Below, one piece after another: positions 1 to 4,998 of a stretch of 5,288 bases of DNA. Both the position numbers and the translations under genes were made by a program. The stretch is taken from the NCBI GenBank assembly GCA_022570975.1, contig JACZYS010000174.1:1-5288 (forward strand). Reading direction: 5' to 3'. Below the pieces are notes generated by a model. It did no database searches, had not been told where the DNA came from, and worked only from the letters and a program-made list of their open reading frames with translations. This stretch comes from Candidatus Zixiibacteriota bacterium (lineage in GTDB: Bacteria > Zixibacteria > MSB-5A5 > GN15 > FEB-12). Position 1 is the stretch's first letter, and each line of letters opens with the position of its first letter.

Positions 1-486
1 GTGGCGATGCAGTTCACCGATGAAGTGGTCTGGGACCTGTTCGATTTCATTGTCATGGGTGGTCTCTTGTTCGGCGTTGGTCTCGCGTATGAGCTTGTGG
101 CGAGAAGGTCGGAGAAAACTGTGTACCGAGGCGCTCTTGGCGTTGGACTTGCAGGAGCATTTCTTCTCTTCTGGGTGAATGGTGCTGTTGGCATCATTGG
201 GAACGAAGGACAGCCCGCCAACTTGATGTATGGAGCAGTACTCGCTGTCGGATTAATCGGTTCCCTTATGGCGCGCTTTAAGCCAAGCGGAATGGCACAT
301 ACATTATTTGCGGCGGCACTCACTCAAATGCTAGTTCCTGTAATTGCACTTTTTATCTGGCCGCCTCCTGCTACATCCTGGGCACCGAGCGTGTTCGGTG
401 TCTTTGTGCTCAGTGCTTTCTTTGCCATGCTGTTTGTCGGATCGGCGTTGCTGTTTCGGCGTGCAAGCACTACGGAATCGAAGTAA
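1..486 (+). CDS. small conserved multi-spanning membrane protein, function unknown
   Basis: The 161-residue product is almost entirely hydrophobic, with helices at about residues 11-34, 42-64, 75-92, 99-120 and 128-152, so 4-5 membrane segments in the inner membrane. Between the second and third is a polar loop, residues 58-78, containing WVNGAVGIIGNEG followed by PANLMYG. I recognise this loop from a widespread family of short uncharacterised membrane proteins in Proteobacteria and Bacteroidota; no function is known to me. The reading frame opens with GTG at the very first base of the window, and ATG at base 7 (Met3) is an alternative start. Whether the gene extends further upstream cannot be seen, nor can its ribosome binding site. 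G+C is near 50% by eye, well above the other genes, with GCG, GGC and CGG codons common, which hints at acquisition by transfer. It converges on the tRNA gene and is not in an operon with anything visible. Confidence 0.8.
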   Translation: MAMQFTDEVVWDLFDFIVMGGLLFGVGLAYELVARRSEKTVYRGALGVGLAGAFLLFWVNGAVGIIGNEGQPANLMYGAVLAVGLIGSLMARFKPSGMAHTLFAAALTQMLVPVIALFIWPPPATSWAPSVFGVFVLSAFFAMLFVGSALLFRRASTTESK

Positions 487-565
487 AACCGATTGTTTAT
501 TAGCGAGTTATTAAGAATTACAAAAGTAAGAATGTGAAGTATTATTTAAAAGTTCGAGTATCCAA

Positions 566-604
566 TCAAGTTCTCTCGTAAGTGGTTTAATCACTTGGGC
601 TTGA
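566..604. terminator. weak imperfect hairpin between convergent genes, possible terminator
   Basis: Between the end of the membrane-protein gene and the 3' end of the tRNA lies an inverted repeat: AAGTG (580-584) with CACTT (592-596) around a 7-base loop. An outer pair, TCAAG (566-570) with CTTGA (600-604), is separated from it by unequal internal loops. It sits where a bidirectional terminator would be useful, but the stem is short and there is no convincing T-run on either side. The remainder of 487-610 shows nothing else recognisable. Confidence 0.2.
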
Positions 605-610
605 AATTTG

Positions 611-683
611 CTCCCCCGGTAGGACTCGAACCTACGACCCATTGATTAACAGTCAATTGCTCTACCAGCTGAGCTACAGGGGA
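611..683 (-). tRNA. tRNA-Asn, anticodon GTT
   Basis: Read on the minus strand, the 73 bases fold as a full cloverleaf. The acceptor stem TCCCCTG pairs with CGGGGGA (one T-G wobble), and the D arm is GCTC/GAGC around AGCTGGTA. The anticodon stem is ATTGA/TCAAT around the loop CTGTTAA, giving anticodon GTT at plus-strand 648-650. There is a five-base variable loop, then a T arm GTAGG/CCTAC around TTCGAGT. The discriminator base is G, as expected for tRNA-Asn. The 3' CCA is not encoded (the bases that follow read CAA), so it must be added by CCA-adding enzyme. The gene reads AAC and AAU codons and appears to be a stand-alone transcription unit with its own promoter at 709-738. Confidence 0.97.
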
Positions 684-708
684 GTGTATTCTCTCACAAA
701 CAATCGCA

Positions 709-738
709 CCAAGTTATATATTCTGACCCAAAAGTCAA
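709..738 (-). promoter_or_regulatory. candidate promoter of tRNA-Asn, Bacteroidota-like -33/-7
   Basis: On the minus strand, TTGACT (plus 733-738) is followed by TAACTTGG (plus 709-716). The gap between TTG and TA is exactly 19 bases, close to the described Bacteroidota arrangement TTTG / TAnnTTTG. A sigma-70 reading (TTGACT as -35, with an overlapping TATATA) has poor spacing. Transcription would begin roughly 20 bases before the mature tRNA, a sensible 5' leader for RNase P removal. The fit is by eye. Confidence 0.5.
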
Positions 739-852
739 TAGTTTTATCGTCACCATTTATCATAACAATCACATTAACAAAAAATGGTTTGAATTATTAT
801 TACATTTTAGCACGACAAAAATATCAGTTATTAAATACTAAAAATTATAATC

Positions 853-866
853 TGGTGTCATCACCA
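853..866. repeat. interrupted palindrome TGGTG-TCAT-CACCA, possible operator
   Basis: Five bases are perfectly mirrored around a four-base centre. Similar half-sites (TCACCAT at 750-756, ATCACCAT at 933-940) lie elsewhere in the same intergenic region. This could be a repressor site controlling the divergent tRNA/PDZ region, but it lies about 200 bases from the PDZ start and a match of this size could arise by chance. Confidence 0.2.
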
Positions 867-983
867 AAAAATCCTCCCGGCTCCAGAAATTTATGATACT
901 ATCACTCTCCATTGCAAAATCTCTCCTGTGTTATCACCATACACCCTCGTTATGTAGAAAAGACATATAGGGATTTGGCTATA

Positions 984-991
984 TAACTTTG
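984..991 (+). promoter_or_regulatory. TAACTTTG, candidate -7 element for the PDZ gene
   Basis: TAACTTTG matches the Bacteroidota -7 consensus TAnnTTTG exactly, and the surrounding ATATAACTT is shared with the tRNA promoter at 709-720 on the other strand. However, no TTG lies at the expected distance upstream (around 955-968), so only half of the promoter is present. It could act as a housekeeping promoter alongside the ECF-like one at 1002-1029. Confidence 0.3.
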
Positions 992-1001
992 CATTTTTTA
1001 T

Positions 1002-1029
1002 TGAAACCTGAGAAGAGAATTTGTCGTAT
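1002..1029 (+). promoter_or_regulatory. candidate ECF-sigma promoter (TGAAAC-17-CGTAT) for the PDZ gene
   Basis: TGAAAC (1002-1007) is followed after 17 bases by CGTAT (1025-1029). This is the pattern known for extracytoplasmic-function sigma factors such as Bacillus SigW (TGAAAC, 16-17 bases, CGTA). Transcription would start near 1036, leaving a leader of about 30 bases with the ribosome binding site at 1058-1063, an ordinary geometry. ECF control would suit a secreted PDZ protein. Which ECF sigma this organism has, and its consensus, cannot be known from the window. Confidence 0.4.
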
Positions 1030-1067
1030 AAGACAGAAAGCAAGAACAAACCAAATCAGGAGGATAT

Positions 1068-2162
1068 ATGTCAAAACATTTAAAAAGCCTGGCAGTTGTA
1101 GCTCTGGTGACTCTGGCTGGGGTGTCAATTCTGTTTGCCAAATCCGACAAAAACTCAGACAGGGCGTGGCTTGGAGTTTATACTCAGTCAGTTGATTATG
1201 ATATGGCCGAGGCCTTTGACCTTGGTGTAAAATACGGTGCGATCGTAAATAAAATTTATGAAGACTCACCCGCAGAAAAATCCGGAATTAAAGAGAGTGA
1301 TGTCATTATCTCAATTGACGGAACAAAAATTACCGATTCTGATGATCTTTGGGATGTGGTAGCCAGTTACAAAAAAGATGATGAAATAAACCTGGTGGTC
1401 ATGCGTGACGACACAAAAGTTGATCTGACAATTAAACTGGGAAGTCGTTCAGACTACGAAGTAGAAGGAAATCAGTGGTTTGGCAATAAGAACTCCGGTC
1501 GTTTTTGGGGCAAGATCCCGTCAATTTCCACTGTTCCATCTGTAAAACATTTTTCTTCACCCGGCAATTTTCATTTCTTCTCAAACCACAGTCAAATTGG
1601 GGTCTCAATCAGTTCCCTTTCTGACCAACTGGGTGAGTATTTTGGTGTCAAAAATGGTGAGGGAGTTCTGATTACAGATGTTCACGAGGATTCACCGGCA
1701 GAAGAAGCAGGGTTAAAAGCCGGTGATGTTGTAGTTGAAATTGACGGTAGCGATGTTGAGTCTATTGATGATTTGCAGGATGTCATAAGAGAAAAAGATG
1801 AAGGTGACAAAGTAGATATTGTTATCCTTAGAAATAAGAAAGAAAAAACTCTCTCGGTAGAAATTGAAGAGCGAGGACGCAACTTCTCAACCTCAAATTC
1901 TTATTCATTTTTTAATGACGATGATGGAAATTATTCTTTTGCAGTTCCAAGAGTAAGAATATTTGGTAATGATGACGGCGTTGTCTGGAATAATGAAGAG
2001 TTTAATAACGAAATGAAACAATTAAAAAAAGAGCTTCGTGAGTTAAGTGAAGAAATGCGTAATTCCGGAAAAAGTGAATTCAGAGAAATGGAAAGAGAGC
2101 TCAAGAAAGAAATGGAAGAGCTGAAAAGAGAACTCAAGAAAATTAAGAAAAAATTAGATTGA
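1068..2162 (+). CDS. secreted tandem-PDZ protein with charged helical C-terminal tail, no protease domain
   Basis: The 364-residue product begins with a signal peptide (residues 1-24, Lys-rich start, hydrophobic core, likely cleavage after ILFA), so it acts in the periplasm or outside the inner membrane. PDZ domain 1 covers about 33-125, with a binding loop around AWLGV and the motif EDSPAEKSGI. A Ser/Phe/Asn-rich linker runs 126-175. PDZ domain 2 covers about 176-268, with QIGVSI and EDSPAEEAGLKAGD. A Ser/Asn/Asp-rich stretch runs 270-308, and residues 310-363 are Lys/Glu-rich helix with 3/4 spacing of Leu, Met and Ile. These PDZ domains resemble those of HtrA/DegP, which bind exposed protein C-termini, but the trypsin-like domain is absent: there is no catalytic His-Asp-Ser module. 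A role as chaperone, adaptor or scaffold for envelope proteins is inferred. The start is firm: AGGAGG at 1058-1063 lies just before ATG. It is a single-gene unit closed by the terminator at 2190-2218. Confidence 0.88.
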   Translation: MSKHLKSLAVVALVTLAGVSILFAKSDKNSDRAWLGVYTQSVDYDMAEAFDLGVKYGAIVNKIYEDSPAEKSGIKESDVIISIDGTKITDSDDLWDVVASYKKDDEINLVVMRDDTKVDLTIKLGSRSDYEVEGNQWFGNKNSGRFWGKIPSISTVPSVKHFSSPGNFHFFSNHSQIGVSISSLSDQLGEYFGVKNGEGVLITDVHEDSPAEEAGLKAGDVVVEIDGSDVESIDDLQDVIREKDEGDKVDIVILRNKKEKTLSVEIEERGRNFSTSNSYSFFNDDDGNYSFAVPRVRIFGNDDGVVWNNEEFNNEMKQLKKELRELSEEMRNSGKSEFREMERELKKEMEELKRELKKIKKKLD

Positions 2163-2189
2163 GTTGGGTTTAAAATTGATTTTAAGACT

Positions 2190-2218
2190 AGCTCCGGAAT
2201 TTTTTCCGGAGCTTTTTT
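2190..2218 (+). terminator. strong intrinsic terminator after the PDZ gene
   Basis: A perfect 9-base-pair stem, GCTCCGGAA (2191-2199) with TTCCGGAGC (2204-2212), closes a TTTT loop and is followed at once by six Ts (2213-2218). An additional A-T pair (2190/2213) could extend it. It lies 27 bases after the stop codon, so transcription of the PDZ gene should end here and the downstream genes need their own promoter. Confidence 0.93.
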
Positions 2219-2280
2219 ATGAATAAAGTTCTCATAAATCTACCAAAGACATTTTAAAGTCAGTTGATCAGTGCAAATTG

Positions 2281-2311
2281 TTGACTCAGACACTCCCAAC
2301 AGGCATATTTG
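2281..2311 (+). promoter_or_regulatory. weak candidate promoter of the glycosyltransferase gene
   Basis: TTG at 2281-2283 is followed after 20 bases by CATATTTG (2304-2311), one mismatch from the Bacteroidota -7 consensus TAnnTTTG. It ends only three bases before the preferred ATG at 2315, so transcription would begin at or within the start codon, which makes it doubtful unless the mRNA is leaderless. A promoter somewhere in 2219-2314 is expected because a strong terminator lies just upstream. Confidence 0.2.
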
Positions 2312-2314
2312 TTC

Positions 2315-3775
2315 ATGCAAAATAAATTTATTGTTTCATGCAAACAAATTATTGAAAAATACCCCCATTATCTTTTATCAGCGGTAGTTTTTCTGTTTTA
2401 TATAAACTTTGTGCCCGATTTTTTTCAGGGGGATGACTGGCTCTGGCTGGCAAATGCAAAACGGTTAATGCTCAACCCTGATCTGTTTTTTGACCGGCCA
2501 ATCTATGGTTATTTCCGCCCACTATACATGCTATACATCTCTTTATGTTACAAACTCTTTGGATTAAATGCTCTTGCTTTTGGCCTGACAAATCTTTTGA
2601 TACATGTCATAAATTGCTCCCTGCTGTATAAGGTGCTCATAAAATATGATTTTGAAAAACGGATTGCGATTGCAGCCAGTTTCATTTTTGGATTTCATTT
2701 TTTAACCAGCCCGGCCGTTTGTTGGATATCTTCCGGGTCAGACCTGATTGTGCTGATGTTACTATTAATCTTTAGCATAAAACTTCCAGACTATTACAAG
2801 AAACCGGATATGAAAAAACTGGTGATGTTGATAATTATTGGATTCGGCTCTTTTTTAGTAAAGGAAACCGGATTTGTTAGTTTGGGGTTGTTTTTTCTTT
2901 ATCCAATTCTGATTAAGAAGAACCCCCTCTCAAAAGAATTACGCCGGGGTTCAATTATTCTTACATTTACCTATCTTATCTATCTTTCTTGGTACTTTTC
3001 TGCCCGCACAGTCATCAATAAAGAGCTGGTTTTTTCGTTTGGTCTTTTCATAAACCTGTGGTATCTGGTTTCATATATGTTCATGCCTTTGTCCAAAAGA
3101 ATAGTGGAAATGTTTGGCAATGAATTGAGCTCTTACCTAAGCATACTAAAGATCATAACGACCGTTGTCATTCCAGTAGGTGGAATAATGTTGATTCTAA
3201 AAAATTTAGGGCAGAAAAGATATTTCATCCTCTGGCCTCTTGTAGTACTGCTGCCGGTATCTTTGTTTGACTGGAATCTGTCACTTTTTTCTCTTTACCC
3301 CCAGATGACAGCTTCCCGTTTCATGTATATACCACTCCCGGGTCTGGCAGTGTTCATGGCCTTGATTATGGGAAGTGTTTTTATTCGTTTGCCTGCAAAA
3401 AAAGTGAGTAGTGTTATTCTTGCTTCATTATATGTTGTTGCCTCGTTTATGATTATTAACAAAATTGTGTTTCTTTATGAAACAAGACAACAGCAAAATT
3501 CAATTATTTTCAATGCCCTCAATACACAATCAGAGTTAATAAGCAAGGCTGACAATCTGGTCATTTCATCGGGCAGTAATGGCGGATATATTGAGCAAGA
3601 GTTAATTGGACACAAAGAGATAATTGAAGATATCTGTTTTCTCATTACCGGAAAAGAAATTGCATTTTCTCATCTTTCAGAATCGGGTGAAGAATTCAAA
3701 TTTGTTGAAGGAGAAAATTTTACTTTCTTAATCTGGAACTCAGAACTTAAGAAGTTTATTCCTATTAGCGATTAA
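2315..3775 (+). CDS. GT-C-like integral membrane glycosyltransferase
   Basis: The product (486 residues from ATG 2315; 488 from a TTG at 2309) is a polytopic inner-membrane protein with about ten hydrophobic segments up to residue ~388, then a ~95-residue soluble tail. Shortly after the first helix is GDDW (residues 39-42), the acidic first external loop typical of GT-C enzymes that use polyprenyl-phosphate sugars. FRPL (67-70), KETG (183-186) and RFMYIPLPG (335-343) resemble motifs I associate with the TMTC/PMT-like branch of that superfamily. Unlike TMTC proteins it has no TPR repeats. A role transferring a sugar onto a lipid, polysaccharide or protein outside the membrane is therefore inferred; donor and acceptor are unknown. 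There is no good ribosome binding site: only AGG at 2301-2303, 11 bases before ATG. It follows the PDZ terminator and precedes hprK by 78 bases, with no sugar-pathway partner in view. Confidence 0.75.
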   Translation: MQNKFIVSCKQIIEKYPHYLLSAVVFLFYINFVPDFFQGDDWLWLANAKRLMLNPDLFFDRPIYGYFRPLYMLYISLCYKLFGLNALAFGLTNLLIHVINCSLLYKVLIKYDFEKRIAIAASFIFGFHFLTSPAVCWISSGSDLIVLMLLLIFSIKLPDYYKKPDMKKLVMLIIIGFGSFLVKETGFVSLGLFFLYPILIKKNPLSKELRRGSIILTFTYLIYLSWYFSARTVINKELVFSFGLFINLWYLVSYMFMPLSKRIVEMFGNELSSYLSILKIITTVVIPVGGIMLILKNLGQKRYFILWPLVVLLPVSLFDWNLSLFSLYPQMTASRFMYIPLPGLAVFMALIMGSVFIRLPAKKVSSVILASLYVVASFMIINKIVFLYETRQQQNSIIFNALNTQSELISKADNLVISSGSNGGYIEQELIGHKEIIEDICFLITGKEIAFSHLSESGEEFKFVEGENFTFLIWNSELKKFIPISD

Positions 3776-3817
3776 CAAAATAGCTGCAAGATTTGCTTTG
3801 CCTCACATTTTTCTTAC

Positions 3818-3849
3818 TTGCCATTGATATTCATAAGGTCATATATTTT
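3818..3849 (+). promoter_or_regulatory. weak candidate promoter just upstream of hprK
   Basis: TTGCCA (3818-3823) is followed after 18 bases by TATATT (3842-3847), a moderate sigma-70-like match; TATATTTT is also one base from TAnnTTTG. The start of transcription would fall almost on the hprK ATG at 3854, implying a leaderless message. The alternative is co-transcription with the glycosyltransferase, since no terminator is visible in 3776-3853. Confidence 0.22.
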
Positions 3850-3853
3850 AAGT

Positions 3854-4828
3854 ATGTCGAACAACATCACGGTAGAAAAGCTCTTCAACTCTCGAAAACA
3901 AGACCTGGAACTAACCTTGCTGAACCATAGTGAGAACGGCCTAAAGAAGAAAATTTTAAACGCCGAACTCCACCGCCCGGGTTTAGCCTTAACCGGTTTT
4001 TTTGAACGGTTTCCCAACAAGAGGGTCCAGGTGATGGGCGAGACAGAAATGGCCTTTTTGAGCGGTCTGACAAAATCTTCACTTTTAGATACGGTAAACA
4101 AGCTTTTTGAACAGAATATTCCAATGATAATAATTACCAAGGGGATTTCACCTCCGGAACAGCTAAATCAAGCGGCCGATAAACATGGAACTTCCGTTTA
4201 TTCAAGCCGCCTTTCAACGGCAGAGCTAACCGGCCGCCTTTCCGCATATCTGCAGCATGTTTTTGCACCTTCGGTTAATGCCCACGGAACACTTGTGGAC
4301 GTTTACGGTGTCGGACTTTTGTACACCGGCAAATCCGGCATTGGAAAGTCAGAAGTGGCCCTTGATTTAGTTGAAAGAGGCCACCGGTTGGTCGCCGATG
4401 ATGTCGTAAAATTAACAAGAGTAGCCCCGGATGTTATAATGGGCACCGGTTCAGAACTTTTGGGGCATCATATGGAAATCAGGGGCGTAGGTATTATCGA
4501 TATTGAAGAGCTTTTTGGAATCAGGTCAATTAGAATGCAAAAAAGGGTAGAAGTGGAAGTTGCACTGTCAAATTGGTCAGACAGTGGAGAATATGAACGG
4601 CTGGGGATTGAAGATAAGAAAACTGCAGTCCTTGGAGTTGAGATTCCGATAGTCCAGGTTCCCATATCTCCCGGGAAAAATATTACCGTTATTTCCGAAG
4701 TTATAGCAATGAACCATATGCAGAAAGTATATGGAGAAAATGCCGCTGTGGAATTCTCCAAAAAACTCTCCCAAAGAATGGGTCGGCAGAGAATGACCGA
4801 GGATTATCTGGAATCAGATCTGGAATAG
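3854..4828 (+). CDS. hprK: HPr kinase/phosphorylase
   Basis: The 324-residue cytoplasmic enzyme matches the family's usual length of about 310-330. HprK uses ATP or pyrophosphate to phosphorylate HPr on a regulatory serine and removes that phosphate by phosphorolysis. The N-terminal domain (about 4-132) leads into VNAHGTLVDVYG with the conserved His144. The P-loop GKSGIGKS spans 159-166, LVADD (179-183) carries the acidic catalytic residues, and the family signature LGHHMEIRGVGIIDIEELFG spans 203-222. YERLG (247-251) and SPGKN (272-276) mark the conserved C-terminal region. All key residues are present, so it should be active. ATG 3854 is chosen because SNNITVEKLF is how such proteins normally start; an in-frame TTG at 3818 would add 12 unlikely residues. 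The ribosome binding site is weak (AAGG about 15 bases upstream). The usual neighbours rapZ, ptsH, ptsN or hpf are not in the window. Confidence 0.97.
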   Translation: MSNNITVEKLFNSRKQDLELTLLNHSENGLKKKILNAELHRPGLALTGFFERFPNKRVQVMGETEMAFLSGLTKSSLLDTVNKLFEQNIPMIIITKGISPPEQLNQAADKHGTSVYSSRLSTAELTGRLSAYLQHVFAPSVNAHGTLVDVYGVGLLYTGKSGIGKSEVALDLVERGHRLVADDVVKLTRVAPDVIMGTGSELLGHHMEIRGVGIIDIEELFGIRSIRMQKRVEVEVALSNWSDSGEYERLGIEDKKTAVLGVEIPIVQVPISPGKNITVISEVIAMNHMQKVYGENAAVEFSKKLSQRMGRQRMTEDYLESDLE

Positions 4829-4885
4829 ACTCAAAAAACCTGATTTATCCACTCAAATTCAAAACTGATTTCAACACAAAAGCAC

Positions 4886-4914
4886 TTGAAGAAAAACTAT
4901 CTTTTGGTTATACT
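4886..4914 (+). promoter_or_regulatory. candidate sigma-70-type promoter of the lipoprotein gene
   Basis: TTGAAG (4886-4891) and TATACT (4909-4914) are separated by exactly 17 bases, near the canonical housekeeping pattern. Transcription would start near 4921, giving a leader of about 78 bases before ATG 4999. Together with the absence of an obvious terminator in 4829-4885, it is unclear whether the gene is also read through from hprK. Confidence 0.4.
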
Positions 4915-4939
4915 TATTTTCTTTGGTAAGACTAACTTA

Positions 4940-4965
4940 GGAACTTTCCTTGGTTTTTTCTGTAA
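4940..4965 (+). promoter_or_regulatory. GGAACTTT, possible ECF-sigma -35 element before the lipoprotein gene
   Basis: GGAACTT (4940-4946) equals the -35 sequence known for sigma-E-type ECF factors. Sixteen bases after GGAAC lies TGTAA (4961-4965), one base from the CGTAA-like -10 of SigW-type factors. Transcription would start about 25 bases before ATG 4999, leaving room for GGAGG at 4984. The -10 is imperfect, so this is a suggestion only. Confidence 0.25.
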
Positions 4966-4998
4966 AAAAATTATGATTATTTTGGAGGTCAATAAATA

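Larger units (their letters stand above)
684..1067. other. 384-base AT-rich intergenic region, no gene seen
   Basis: This gap separates the tRNA gene and the PDZ gene, which point away from each other, so it should carry both promoters. It is strongly AT-rich. An open frame crossing 642-896 on the plus strand begins inside the tRNA gene on the opposite strand, has no ribosome binding site and encodes low-complexity sequence, so I do not call it. Besides the promoter candidates listed separately, I see a short interrupted palindrome TGGTGTCATCACCA at 853-866. Related ATCACCA / GTCACCA words recur near 750-756 and 933-940. No structured RNA is evident. Confidence 0.6.

Noticed and set aside
551..565. 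GTTCGAGTATCC-like string resembling a tRNA T-arm fragment, possible attachment remnant
   Set aside because: It is in the opposite orientation to the tRNA-Asn gene and matches only the generic T-loop, with no acceptor-stem sequence following; chance is more likely.
642..896. 84-codon open frame on the plus strand
   Set aside because: It begins inside the tRNA-Asn gene on the opposite strand, lacks a ribosome binding site and encodes low-complexity AT-driven sequence.
979..1269. 96-codon open frame on the minus strand across the PDZ gene start
   Set aside because: It overlaps a well-supported signal peptide and PDZ domain on the other strand and its translation has no recognisable features.
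1682..2137. Serine-rich minus-strand open frames
   Set aside because: They are antisense shadows of the Glu/Asp/Lys-rich PDZ gene; the Ser/Leu/Phe bias is the expected result of reading those codons backwards.
3776..3817. Small GCAA/TTGC hairpin after the glycosyltransferase gene
   Set aside because: The stem is only four base pairs with no T-run directly behind it, so it is not a credible terminator.
4806..4826. Direct repeat ATCTGGAAT at the 3' end of hprK
   Set aside because: It encodes the LE-SD-LE tail and is a two-copy nine-base repeat within a coding region; no sign of function or mobility.
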